This document shows positions 50,421-60,761 of a stretch of 64,000 nucleotides of DNA, in pieces. The translations under genes were made by a program, and so were the position numbers. Every line of letters starts with the position of its first letter. The stretch's first letter is position 1. The notes beneath the pieces were generated by a model, which saw only the letters and a program-made list of their open reading frames with translations, was not told where the DNA came from and did not search any database. This stretch comes from Cyclobacteriaceae bacterium (GTDB taxonomy: Bacteria > Bacteroidota > Bacteroidia > Cytophagales > Cyclobacteriaceae), in the NCBI GenBank assembly GCA_016787645.1, contig JAEUUF010000019.1:62001-126000 (forward strand). The letters run 5' to 3'.

Positions 50421-52865
50421 TTATTGATCGTGCTTTTCCTTCAGAGCACTCAATAATTGTTCCAAACTCATCTCATCCTTCACCAGGACCTCACGCGCCT
50501 TGGACCCTTCGAAAGGACCGACAATCCCGGCTGCCTCCAGTTGATCAATCAGGCGTCCTGCACGGTTGTATCCCAATTTTAACTTACGTTGAATCAGGGA
50601 GGTACTTCCCTGCTGGTGCATGACAATCAGTCGCGCAGCTTCTTCAAAGAGCTGGTCACGCTCCGCCAGATCCACATCGGAAGGTCCCCCCTCGTCTTCA
50701 CCAGCAAATTCAGGCAGCAGGTAAGCTGATTCATAACCGCGCTGCGCACCGATGTATTCACAAATGCGCTCTATTTCAGGCGTATCAACAAAGGGGCTTT
50801 GCAAGCGAATGATGTCTGAGCCTGCCGACAATAACATGTCGCCCATTCCCACGAGTTGATCGGCACCGCCGGTGTCGAGAATCGTGCGCGAGTCAATCTT
50901 TGACATCACGCGGAAGGAAAGTCGCGCAGGAAAGTTAGCCTTTATTACTCCCGTGATGACATTCACGGAAGGGCGTTGGGTGGCAAGTACCAGGTGAATG
51001 CCGATAGCACGCGCCAGCTGGGCCAATCGCGCGATCGGCGTTTCGATTTCCTTACCTGCGGTCATCATCAGGTCGGCCAACTCATCGATTACGAGAATCA
51101 CGTAAGGAAGGAAACGATGGCCTTCTTTGGGGTTCAGCTTCCTCGCCACAAACTTCGCGTTATACTCTTTCAGGTTCTTCGCTCCTGCCTCTTTCAGCAT
51201 CTCGTAGCGGTTCTCCATCTCGATGCATAGGCTATTGAGGGTATACACCACCTTTCGCGTATCCGTGATGATCGCCTCTTCGCTGTTGGGCAGCTTGGCG
51301 AGGTAATGCCGCTCAATCTTGCTGAACAGCGACATTTCCACCTTTTTCGGGTCAACCAGGACAAATTTCAGGGTGGCCGGGTGACGCTTATATAATAGAG
51401 AGGTAAGGATCACATTCAATCCCACCGATTTACCCTGCCCGGTAGCCCCAGCCACCAGCAAATGCGGCATCTTGGCCAGGTCGATCACCAGCACTTCATT
51501 GGAAATGGTTTTGCCGAGGGCGACGGGTAACTCTTTGTCAGACTTTTGAAAAGCCGCCGTAGCCAGCACGGAACGGATACTGACCATCTCACGGTTCTTA
51601 TTGGGCACTTCAATGCCGATCGTTCCTTTTCCTGGAATCGGTGCAATGATCCGGATGCCAAGGGCAGAAAGACTCAACGCGATATCATCCTCCAGGTTCT
51701 TGATGCGACTGATCTTGATCCCGGCGTCCGGAACAATTTCATACAGGGTAACCGTCGGACCGATGGTTGCCTTAATACTTTGGATGCCAATTTTGAAGTT
51801 GACCAGCGTGGCGATGATCTTATCCTTGTTTTGGTTAAGCTCCTCTTGCGTTACCTGGACCTTCGCACTGTCATATTCATTGAGCAATTCCAGGGGAGGA
51901 AACTTATAGCTCGCAAGGTCAAGAGCAGGGTCGTAAAAACCCTGCTGCTCCACCAATTGCTCCGCAAGGATATCCGTATCGCTTTTGGGTTCCTCCACCG
52001 TGAACTCCGGCTCTTTGGTCTTGGTCACCTTGGGCGTAACGATCTCGGAAACAGCAGCGGGTGGCTGAGGTTCCACGATTTTACTTACCAGTTCCACTGG
52101 AACTGTCGGCTGGGGAGGCTCAGGTACTACGGCCTGTTCGGGCCAGTTGTCGCGCTCGTCATGGTAAGAGTAAGATGACACATCGCCTTCAAGTGCTTCG
52201 TTGCCCATGGGCTTGGGGTCCCGAACCTGGAAGGCATTAATGGCGGTGACATTGAAGAAGTAGATGATGAAGATAAACAGCGTGAGTACCAGGAAGAGAA
52301 AAGTCCCCCATCCCAGCATACTGTCGGCGAGGTTGGCCAGCTCGAAGCCCAATCCACCAGCCAGGAAACTTACCTCGGTAGCACCCGAGATACTGTGCGT
52401 GACATATCCCAGCAACAAGGCCAGCCAGAGCCCGGCAAAGAGAGAAAAAGTGAAGGCGGGCAAAAACGGAAGCAATTCTCGTTTGAACACCATCCGGAAG
52501 CCAACGAGGAATAACAGGGGGGGAATAAAAAATCCGGATATGCCAAACCAGCGGAAGACCAGGTAATGTGAAACGAAAGCGCCCGCGAACCCAAGCCAGT
52601 TCTCTGCCTCCTTTCCCGATTCCACGAGGTTGGTCTCGCCCACCGCTTCGATAACAGATTGATCGGCCTTACCGGTGAAGAGGTAGGAGATAAAAGCCGT
52701 AAACAGGAATAGGGATGTAATGAGCAGGAAGAATCCTACTGCCAGGTGAAAGCGAGGATCTTTAAAAAAGGCGAGGCTGAATCGTGAGCCGGACTTGCTG
52801 CTTTTGCTACGTTTTTCTTTCTCGGGTTTCTTAAAGGTGTTGGACTTGTAGGTGTTTTCGGCCAT
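50421..52865 (-). CDS. ftsK: FtsK/SpoIIIE DNA translocase
   Basis: 814 residues. Four membrane segments occupy about residues 35-205, then a Pro/Val-rich linker to about 290. The translocase motor has Walker A GATGQGKSVGLNVIL (around residue 473) and Walker B YVILVIDELADLMM. The C-terminal gamma winged-helix domain (LIQRKLKLGYNRAGRLIDQL) reads KOPS-like sequences. It moves chromosomes at the division septum. TAGTTTTG (52886-52893) lies 21 bases upstream as a possible -7 element. Confidence 0.95.
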   Translation of the reverse strand: MAENTYKSNTFKKPEKEKRSKSSKSGSRFSLAFFKDPRFHLAVGFFLLITSLFLFTAFISYLFTGKADQSVIEAVGETNLVESGKEAENWLGFAGAFVSHYLVFRWFGISGFFIPPLLFLVGFRMVFKRELLPFLPAFTFSLFAGLWLALLLGYVTHSISGATEVSFLAGGLGFELANLADSMLGWGTFLFLVLTLFIFIIYFFNVTAINAFQVRDPKPMGNEALEGDVSSYSYHDERDNWPEQAVVPEPPQPTVPVELVSKIVEPQPPAAVSEIVTPKVTKTKEPEFTVEEPKSDTDILAEQLVEQQGFYDPALDLASYKFPPLELLNEYDSAKVQVTQEELNQNKDKIIATLVNFKIGIQSIKATIGPTVTLYEIVPDAGIKISRIKNLEDDIALSLSALGIRIIAPIPGKGTIGIEVPNKNREMVSIRSVLATAAFQKSDKELPVALGKTISNEVLVIDLAKMPHLLVAGATGQGKSVGLNVILTSLLYKRHPATLKFVLVDPKKVEMSLFSKIERHYLAKLPNSEEAIITDTRKVVYTLNSLCIEMENRYEMLKEAGAKNLKEYNAKFVARKLNPKEGHRFLPYVILVIDELADLMMTAGKEIETPIARLAQLARAIGIHLVLATQRPSVNVITGVIKANFPARLSFRVMSKIDSRTILDTGGADQLVGMGDMLLSAGSDIIRLQSPFVDTPEIERICEYIGAQRGYESAYLLPEFAGEDEGGPSDVDLAERDQLFEEAARLIVMHQQGSTSLIQRKLKLGYNRAGRLIDQLEAAGIVGPFEGSKAREVLVKDEMSLEQLLSALKEKHDQ

Positions 52866-52885
52866 TTAAAGTTTAAAAAGTATTT

Positions 52886-52893
52886 CAAAACTA
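52886..52893 (-). promoter_or_regulatory. -7 promoter element of ftsK
   Basis: TAGTTTTG is an exact TAnnTTTG on the minus strand, ending 21 bases before the ATG at 52865. TTC at the -33 position is a partial match. The remainder of 52894-53108 shows no gene. Confidence 0.35.
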
Positions 52894-53108
52894 AGGAAAA
52901 GAGGCCAAATGTGAACTATGGAACCAAGGGTCACATTGGCCTAACATTCCTTTCTTGGGTCTGAAAATGGTGGCCAGGTTGCTTCTGAATGTTCAGCGGT
53001 AATTCGTATTTTTATCGTTCACCCCCCCCTGGAGCCTCACATTTCATGCCTACAGCTCATAATCTTGCTTGGTGTTGTAAACCTTTACATGCCACGAGCA
53101 AGTTCATC

Positions 53109-56100
53109 ATGCGATCTTCTATTCTTTTAGCCGCGGGATTGCTTTCGTTTTTTTCGGGCAGAACCCAGACACCTGGCCTGCAGTGGGCGAGGGCCTTAAA
53201 CGGTACAGGGCCGGGAGTTGCCTATCCGGAGTCCATTGTTACAGATGTTGCGAATAATGTGTATACCGTTGGTAGCTTCCGAAATACCATAGACGCTAAT
53301 CCAAGTGCCGGTGTGTTCCCGCTGACCTCCGTGGGGCAAAATGACATATTCATTTCCAAACTGGATGCGGCAGGGAATTTCGTCTGGGCGATGCGTTTAG
53401 GTGGTGCGGGTAATGATATCGCGAATGCGATAACCGTTGACAACACTGGCAAGGTTTATGTCACAGGATCGTATACTGGAACTGTTGATTTTGATCCGGG
53501 ACCAGGAACAACCAACCTGAGCGGCGGTGGAGCATTTGCCCTGAGTCTAGACAGCAATGGTACCCTCATTTGGGCTGGTCGGATTGGAAGTGGTGGAGGC
53601 AAGGCAATCACGATTGATGCTTCAAATAACCTGGTCATATCCGGCGACTTCACCGGAAGTTCGGATTTTGATCCGGGACCTGGAACCGTTGTCCTTACTT
53701 CGGTAGGCAGCGTCGATATTTTCATTTCCAAATTCCTGCTGAATGGTACTTTAGTTTGGGTAAGACAAATGGGCGGGTCAGCTGCTGATTTTTGTGAAGG
53801 TGTAGACACCGATGCCGCTAACAACATTTACACCACGGGCAGCTTCAGCGGCACAGCCGATTTCAATCCCGGTGGTACAGTCGACAACCTTATCTCGGCA
53901 GGATCAAGCGACATCTATGTTTCCAAACTGGATGCTGCCGGCACTTATGTGTTTGCTTTACGGATTGGCAATACTGGATCCGAAAGTGCCAACGCATTAA
54001 CCGTCGACGGCGCAAGCAATGTCCTGGTTGCCGGTGATTTTTCCGGAACCGTCGATTTTGACCCGGGTGCATCTGTCTCCAACCTGACATCAGCAGGCTC
54101 GTCCGATATATTCATTGTCAAGATTAGTTCAGCTGGCGTGCATACATGGAGTCGAAACATGGGTGGCACCTCTTCTGATCGACCAAGTCAGATTATAACG
54201 GACGCAGCGGGTGGCGTTTACACTACGGGCTATTTTTACGGTACCTCAGATTTCGACCCCGGCGCTGGTGTATTCAATCTTGTCTCGGGTACCGGCAATC
54301 AGGAAGCATTTATTTCCAAGCTTACGTCAGCTGGGAATTTCTCCTGGGCCACCCGTACAGAGAGTACCGCAGGAGGCGAAACTGAAGGAGTGGCCGTCGC
54401 TTTGGACACTAATGAGGATATTTTGATCGCCGGATGGTTTGAACTCATCGTTGATTTTGATGCTGGTAGCTGCACCTACAACCTCCCTTCAAACGGCGAT
54501 GATATATTCATTATGAAGTTGAGTGCCACTGCCATTGGCTGCATTCCGCCGCGAATCACGGGTTTCAGTCCAGCGGATGGCCCGGTTGGATCCACTGTGA
54601 TCATCGACGGTGTTCAATTCAGCCCTACTGCCGCAAACAACACGGTATACTTTGGCGCAGCACGCGCCATCGTAACTGCCGCAACAAGTACAAGCTTAAC
54701 CGTGACGGTGCCAACAGGAGCCACGTATGCCCCCATAACCCTCTCCGTAGCTGGAGCCATTGCCTATTCTCAAAGACCTTTCGTCGTGACCTTTCCCGAT
54801 GGCGGGGTCATCAACACTTGCTCCTTTTCTGCGCCAACGAACTACAGCTCCGGCAACTTTGGCTACGGATTGGCCACCGGAGATCTTGACCTTGACGGAA
54901 AAGTGGATATCGTGATCAGCAATCCCACCGCGGGCACACTCATGATCTTCCGTAACACGAGCACGATCGGTTCGATTGATGCTGCTTCATTTGCCACCAG
55001 CGTGGATCTACCGGCCGGTACCAATGTGCAACATGTGGTCATTTCCGATGTCGACGGAGACGGTAAACTTGACCTTGTCGCTGCGGGATTCGACAGTAAC
55101 ATCATTGCCATTTACCGAAACATCGCTACGCCCGGAACACTGACTACTGCATCCTTTCAAGCCCGCGTTGACCTTGCGACCGGGGCAAGACCATTCGACG
55201 TGGAAGCGGCGGACCTGGACGGCGATGGCAAAACCGATATCGTTACTTCTACGGAAGGTCGATTGTCATTCTGGAGGAATATCGGCACAAGTGGTTCCCT
55301 GGCGACAGGTTCATTTGACACCCGGCAAGATATTTTCATCAACTCAATATCCGTTGCGATAAGCGACCTGGATGTGGATGGCAAACCCGACCTGATTATC
55401 GGTCCTGCCCTTAGCTCGGTCGCCAGGATCTACCGGAACATCAGCACACCTGGTTCACTGGTTCCTGGTTCGTTCGCTGCCGGCGTTGATTTCAGCGTGG
55501 GTGCATGGCCCGACTACATCGTAACCGGGGATCTCGATGATGATCAACGTCCCGATATCATTACTTCCTCCTGGCCCGGGGGCAGTATTTCCATTCTCAA
55601 GAATACCTCAACCCCAGGCACTATCGACGCGACGTCTTTCGCGCCCAAAGTGGATATCGCTGGACTTACAGAACCACGCGGATTATCGATCACCGACTAT
55701 GATGGCGACAGCAAACCGGATATCGCGTTGGCGATGCAGATTTCCTCGAACATCCACATCTACAAGAATCTATCAAGCGCTGGAACCATTAACTCCGGAT
55801 CCTTTGCACCCGTTGTGGCATTCCCGTCGGGCGGCAACCTGCGGCTAGTCACGAGCGCCGATTTTGACGGGGATGGTAAACCCGATCTCGCGACGAGCAA
55901 CTGGAGCGGCCCTCCCCTTTCCGTCCTCCGCAACCTGCAGGGTACACCATCGATAACGGGTGTTGCACCCTCGTCCGGGATAATGGGTTCATCAGTTACC
56001 ATCACGGGAACCAACTTCAGCCCCACCCCTTCCGACAACGTAGTAAAATTCAACGGGCTGGCAGCCACCGTAATCTCCAGCACCACCACATCGATTACTG

Positions 56101-59100
56101 CCATCGTTCCGACCAACGCGACAACCGGTCCGCTGACGGTTACTAAGAACTGCCTTACAGCGACGTCAGGTAATTTTACGGTGTTGCCTTACACGCCTCC
56201 CTGCAGCAATTTGTTGCTCAACGGCGCCACAGACAAAGTCTCATTTGCCGATGATCCTTCATTGGAACCCGCCGCGGTTACGGTGGAAGCCTGGGTAAAA
56301 GTGAATGCTTTTACTTCAACAAAGTCTGGAGGCAACACTTCAGCTCAATTCATCCTGTTCAAGAGAAATCAATTGACCGTCTATTCGGAAGGGTACTCCT
56401 TTGTACTTGATGAATCTACCAAATCATTCCTTGGGGTTGTGTCTTCGGGTGCCGGTGGCCCACCCAGCCAGCGAATCCTGTCGACGAGTGCCAACCTGGT
56501 GAATCTTAACCAGTGGTACCATCTTGCCTTGACGGCCGACAACGTGGAAGTCAAGTTCTTCGTCAACGGTGAGCTCATCGGGACACTTCCCACAGGATTT
56601 GCGCTGAACTATGGCCCCGAGGGATTGAGCATCGGGAATACTAGTCCATTAAACAGCTGGCAGGGCGCTTTCAACGGAAACGTGGACGAGGTGAGAATTT
56701 GGAATTCCGTCCGGTCGCAGTCGCAACTTCAAAGTTCAATGACTGCGGCGCTCGCAGGAACTGAACCTGGCCTGGTGGCCTATTACAAAATGGATGAAAC
56801 CGGGCAAGGCGCTGGACTTACAGTAACCAACAGCGCTTCAGCTACCGGCGCCATTAACAATGGTGTGACGGTCGGCTCGGCGACTACACCCGTATTCAAC
56901 GGTTCATGTTCATGTGTGCCAACGACTCAGCGTGATGCCCTTATTTCTCTTTACAATGCTACCGACGGCGCCAATTGGAGTGACAACACCGGTTGGCTCA
57001 GTGCGGATTTGAGCACCTGGTACGGCGTCACGGTATCCGGCTGTAATGTGACTGATGTTAATCTTGCCGGAAATAACCTGATCGGAGGCATCCCACCCGA
57101 GATAGGTTCCCTGACGATGTTGGAAGGCCTTGATTTAGGTGCCAACCAATTGAATGGCTGGATCCCTCCCGAAATCGGCAACCTCAGTGCGCTCACCGCG
57201 CTCAATCTTTCCATCAATCAACTGGAAGGATCTGTTCCGATAGAACTCAGCTACTTGTCCAACCTGCAAGTGCTTGGCCTGGCTTTCAACCAGCTCGGTG
57301 GCAACCTCCCCGTTGAACTTGAATTTCTCAGCCAGCTCACCGACGTGTACCTAAATAATAACAATTTCACCGGTGACGTGCCCTTGATCGGCGGAGGAGG
57401 TTCAAACATGTATAACCTTCTGCTCGAATTCAACCAGTTCACCGGCTTACCTGATCTCACTTCCTATTCCGGACTGAATGCGGTGAACATCCACAACAAC
57501 CGGCTAACGTTTGACGACCTCGAACCCATTATGGCACTCACGAGTTACAGTTTCAGTTACAGCCCACAAGCGCCAGTCCCGCCAGGTGGAATAATCGCCT
57601 TCATCCCAGGAAACGACTTGCTCATTAACTTCTCTACCGGTGGCACCGCGAATAGTTACCAATGGTATAAGAACAATGTCCTCATCCCCGGTGCCACCTC
57701 TACTAACCTGTTGATCCCCAACGCAACTCCTGGAGATGTTGGCCTCTACGAAGTTCGGATCACCAATTCCATTGTGCCCTTGCTCACGTTATCCTCCATG
57801 ACGTATACGGTGATCACCGATCCATGCGGAGCGTCAACGCCTACCTCCGGCGACCTGGACACCAGTTTTGCGCCGCTCATCAGCGCCCCCTCCACCTTCC
57901 TGGGTGTCGGCGTGCAATCCAACGGCAAGATCATTACATCCACCTCTTACACCATTGAAAACAGTACGATCAAGAGCGGCGTCTTGCGATTTAATACAGA
58001 TGGTAGCCTGGACAATTCATTTGCGGTTAATCCCTATGCCGGCGAAGTCCTGGTTCAACCGGACAACAAGGTGTTGGTAGCCTACTCCGACGGTACCTAT
58101 GCCTACCCGGTACGATTGAACAGTGATGGTACCGACGACACTGGTTTCAATGGGAATGTCTCGCAGTACTATAGCGGATCGATTAGCGCCATGGCCTATC
58201 AGAGCAGCGACAATACAATTCTCGTAGCCGGTGGGGCCTACATGACCCCGCCTTTTATAGAGCGCCTGAACCCGAACGGAACCTCTGCCGGCACACTGCC
58301 CGACGCCACGGATCTCTATGTAACTACCATCGCTGTTCAGTCGGATGACTACATCCTGATTGGCGGCCAATTTGTGGGCGGCATTCGCCGTCTCGATCCT
58401 TCAGGAGCATTGGATCCATCCTTTATGGGAGACGCCAGCGATTTTGTCACCGATATCGTGGTGCAGCCCGACGGCAAAATCCTGGTAGCCGGACTTTTCC
58501 AGTTCTTTAACGACCTTCCACACCGCGGCCTTGTCCGATTAAACCCCGATGGTTCCATCGACAACACGTTTACCGCTTTGGGTATCACCGATCTGATTGA
58601 TCTGGGCTATTACCCGACCCGGCTCTTGCTGCAAAGTGACAACAAGATTATTGTGGCAGGACTTTTTGAAACGATCAATGGCGCCAGCCGCCGAAACCTG
58701 GTTCGGCTGAACCCCGACGGGACCGTCGATTGTTCGTTCGATCCGGAGGTGAGTTCAGATAGTGTCATCGAGGGTCTTGCGATTCAATCCAATGGCCAGA
58801 TCCTCATTACCGGGTCGTTTACTTCGTATGAAAGCACGCCGCGCTACGGACTTGCCCGTATTAACGGTGTTAGCGCATCCCTCACTATAACGCTTCAGCC
58901 TTCCGATGTATTGATCTGCGATGGCGGTATTGCCACTTTCTCAACGGCGGCCACCGGCACTACCAACATAACTTATCAATGGCAATTTTCTCCCAACGGG
59001 ATAGTGCCGTTCACCGATATTGCCAATGGCGGGGCTTATAGTGGTGCAAACACCTCCACCCTTTCTATCAACACAACCGGAATGTTTGGGGCAGGACGCT

Positions 59101-60710
59101 ATCAATGCCGTATAAACGGTGACGCAGTAGCTCAACTTGTTAGCAATGATGAGGGGCTTTTTATTTATGCCTTTCCGACTGCACCTCCGGCGGTTGGAGG
59201 ATCAGCATGTGGCGCGTCTTCCGTTACATTAACCTCATCGGGGATTCCCAATGGTAACTATCGCTGGTACACCGTCTCTTCTGGCGGTTCACCCATTGCG
59301 GGCGCTTTCAATGACACCTACGTCACGCCGGTGTTAGGATCAACCACCACGTTTTATGTTGCTGCCAACAACGGAGTCTGTGAAAGCCTGACCCGCACTC
59401 CAGTCGTGGCCACAATCAATACGATACCCGCTGCGCCGACAACTATTGGTGGCTCAGCCTGCGGACCAAACCCCGTCCTGCTCACCGCATCCGGATCCGT
59501 CAATGGTAATTACCGGTGGTATACCGTAGCAACGGGGGGAACAGCCATTACCGGGGAGACCAACTCAACGTATGCTACGCCGGTGTTGCTCTCAACGACG
59601 ACCTATTATGCTGCCATTAACGACGGCACTTGTGAGAGTTCCGCACGAACGGCAGCTATAGCAACGATCAATTCACTTCCTGCTGCTCCCACAACAACTG
59701 GTGCAACCAATTGCCCATCCACGTCCATGACGTTGTCAGCCTCCGGCGGTGTCAACGGGCAATATCGCTGGTACACGGTCGCCACCGGAGGAACGGCCAT
59801 CCCGGGTGAGGTGAACGATACCTATGTCACGCCCCTGCTCACCACCAGCACCACTTATCATGTAGCCATTAATGACGGCATTTGTGAGAGCGCAAGAACA
59901 CCGGTTATCGCCACCATCAATACCGTTGGCAAGCCTGCCGTGGTGACCAGCAACTGTACCGCCACCGGCGCCATACTGACCGGACCTACCGGATTTACCA
60001 CCTATGCGTGGTCCAATGGCGCGTCAACTCCATCGATCAATATTTCTGTGGCGGGAACCTATACCTTGATCGTGACCACCTCCGCAGGCTGCGTTAGCCC
60101 GCCCTCCGATCCCACCGTTTTCACCGCTGCCTTCTGTAACCAACCACCGGTTATCACAACGACCAGTATCACTACACCGGTTCAAAGCACCGTGACCCTC
60201 TCCGTTTCCAGCCTCACCAGTGACCTTGACAATAACATTGATTTCTCTACCCTGGCTGTGGTGGTGGGTCCTATCAGCGGGGCCATTGCTTTTTTCAATG
60301 CCAACAATGAACTGGTCGTTGACTATACCGACATCGCGTTTGCGGGTACCGATCAACTCACCATTCGGGTGTGCGATCTGGCCGGCGCCTGCGCCCAGGA
60401 GGTGATAACCATTGAGGTAAGTGGCGACATCACGGTTTACAATGCGCTCTCTCCCAATGGAGACGGAAAGAACGATGTCTTTTATATCCAATACATCGAC
60501 GCTTTGCCGGACACAAAGCAAAACAAGGTCACCATTTTTGACCGATGGGGAAGCGTAGTGTTTGAGATCGAGAACTACGATAACGGCACACGCGTGTTCA
60601 AAGGCTTAAGCAACAGCGGCACTGAGTTGCCAAATGGGACGTATTTCTATTCTCTGGAATTCGGCAGTGGCGCACCAAAACGAACCGGCTTTATTTCGCT
60701 TAGAAGATAG
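53109..60710 (+). CDS. Giant T9SS-secreted multi-domain surface protein
   Basis: 2533 residues from the ATG at 53109 (signal MRSSILLAAGLLSFFSG). In order: SBBP-type beta-propeller repeats (about 28-475, recurrent DFDPG units), IPT/TIG domain (478-564), seven FG-GAP/VCBS calcium repeats (578-945, such as DVDGDGKLDLV), a second IPT (946-1030), a LamG/concanavalin-like domain (1031-1225), leucine-rich repeats (1273-1485), an Ig-like domain (to 1568), delta-60 repeats (1578-1921), Ig (to 2021), three near-identical Ig-like repeats of about 80 residues (2023-2274), more Ig/cadherin-like sequence, and the type B gliding/T9SS sorting domain (about 2441-2533, with LSPNGDGKNDVF and WGSVVFEIENYDNG). 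A probable cell-surface adhesin, in the SprB class of exported proteins, paired with the next gene. Confidence 0.85.
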   Translation: MRSSILLAAGLLSFFSGRTQTPGLQWARALNGTGPGVAYPESIVTDVANNVYTVGSFRNTIDANPSAGVFPLTSVGQNDIFISKLDAAGNFVWAMRLGGAGNDIANAITVDNTGKVYVTGSYTGTVDFDPGPGTTNLSGGGAFALSLDSNGTLIWAGRIGSGGGKAITIDASNNLVISGDFTGSSDFDPGPGTVVLTSVGSVDIFISKFLLNGTLVWVRQMGGSAADFCEGVDTDAANNIYTTGSFSGTADFNPGGTVDNLISAGSSDIYVSKLDAAGTYVFALRIGNTGSESANALTVDGASNVLVAGDFSGTVDFDPGASVSNLTSAGSSDIFIVKISSAGVHTWSRNMGGTSSDRPSQIITDAAGGVYTTGYFYGTSDFDPGAGVFNLVSGTGNQEAFISKLTSAGNFSWATRTESTAGGETEGVAVALDTNEDILIAGWFELIVDFDAGSCTYNLPSNGDDIFIMKLSATAIGCIPPRITGFSPADGPVGSTVIIDGVQFSPTAANNTVYFGAARAIVTAATSTSLTVTVPTGATYAPITLSVAGAIAYSQRPFVVTFPDGGVINTCSFSAPTNYSSGNFGYGLATGDLDLDGKVDIVISNPTAGTLMIFRNTSTIGSIDAASFATSVDLPAGTNVQHVVISDVDGDGKLDLVAAGFDSNIIAIYRNIATPGTLTTASFQARVDLATGARPFDVEAADLDGDGKTDIVTSTEGRLSFWRNIGTSGSLATGSFDTRQDIFINSISVAISDLDVDGKPDLIIGPALSSVARIYRNISTPGSLVPGSFAAGVDFSVGAWPDYIVTGDLDDDQRPDIITSSWPGGSISILKNTSTPGTIDATSFAPKVDIAGLTEPRGLSITDYDGDSKPDIALAMQISSNIHIYKNLSSAGTINSGSFAPVVAFPSGGNLRLVTSADFDGDGKPDLATSNWSGPPLSVLRNLQGTPSITGVAPSSGIMGSSVTITGTNFSPTPSDNVVKFNGLAATVISSTTTSITAIVPTNATTGPLTVTKNCLTATSGNFTVLPYTPPCSNLLLNGATDKVSFADDPSLEPAAVTVEAWVKVNAFTSTKSGGNTSAQFILFKRNQLTVYSEGYSFVLDESTKSFLGVVSSGAGGPPSQRILSTSANLVNLNQWYHLALTADNVEVKFFVNGELIGTLPTGFALNYGPEGLSIGNTSPLNSWQGAFNGNVDEVRIWNSVRSQSQLQSSMTAALAGTEPGLVAYYKMDETGQGAGLTVTNSASATGAINNGVTVGSATTPVFNGSCSCVPTTQRDALISLYNATDGANWSDNTGWLSADLSTWYGVTVSGCNVTDVNLAGNNLIGGIPPEIGSLTMLEGLDLGANQLNGWIPPEIGNLSALTALNLSINQLEGSVPIELSYLSNLQVLGLAFNQLGGNLPVELEFLSQLTDVYLNNNNFTGDVPLIGGGGSNMYNLLLEFNQFTGLPDLTSYSGLNAVNIHNNRLTFDDLEPIMALTSYSFSYSPQAPVPPGGIIAFIPGNDLLINFSTGGTANSYQWYKNNVLIPGATSTNLLIPNATPGDVGLYEVRITNSIVPLLTLSSMTYTVITDPCGASTPTSGDLDTSFAPLISAPSTFLGVGVQSNGKIITSTSYTIENSTIKSGVLRFNTDGSLDNSFAVNPYAGEVLVQPDNKVLVAYSDGTYAYPVRLNSDGTDDTGFNGNVSQYYSGSISAMAYQSSDNTILVAGGAYMTPPFIERLNPNGTSAGTLPDATDLYVTTIAVQSDDYILIGGQFVGGIRRLDPSGALDPSFMGDASDFVTDIVVQPDGKILVAGLFQFFNDLPHRGLVRLNPDGSIDNTFTALGITDLIDLGYYPTRLLLQSDNKIIVAGLFETINGASRRNLVRLNPDGTVDCSFDPEVSSDSVIEGLAIQSNGQILITGSFTSYESTPRYGLARINGVSASLTITLQPSDVLICDGGIATFSTAATGTTNITYQWQFSPNGIVPFTDIANGGAYSGANTSTLSINTTGMFGAGRYQCRINGDAVAQLVSNDEGLFIYAFPTAPPAVGGSACGASSVTLTSSGIPNGNYRWYTVSSGGSPIAGAFNDTYVTPVLGSTTTFYVAANNGVCESLTRTPVVATINTIPAAPTTIGGSACGPNPVLLTASGSVNGNYRWYTVATGGTAITGETNSTYATPVLLSTTTYYAAINDGTCESSARTAAIATINSLPAAPTTTGATNCPSTSMTLSASGGVNGQYRWYTVATGGTAIPGEVNDTYVTPLLTTSTTYHVAINDGICESARTPVIATINTVGKPAVVTSNCTATGAILTGPTGFTTYAWSNGASTPSINISVAGTYTLIVTTSAGCVSPPSDPTVFTAAFCNQPPVITTTSITTPVQSTVTLSVSSLTSDLDNNIDFSTLAVVVGPISGAIAFFNANNELVVDYTDIAFAGTDQLTIRVCDLAGACAQEVITIEVSGDITVYNALSPNGDGKNDVFYIQYIDALPDTKQNKVTIFDRWGSVVFEIENYDNGTRVFKGLSNSGTELPNGTYFYSLEFGSGAPKRTGFISLRR

Positions 60711-60761
60711 ATCCAGGCGCGTTTTGACACTACTAGTTTGGTTTTACTTAACTTTAATAAT

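Noticed and set aside
51546-52178. Open frame opposite ftsK
   Set aside because: Shadow of the linker and motor region of ftsK.
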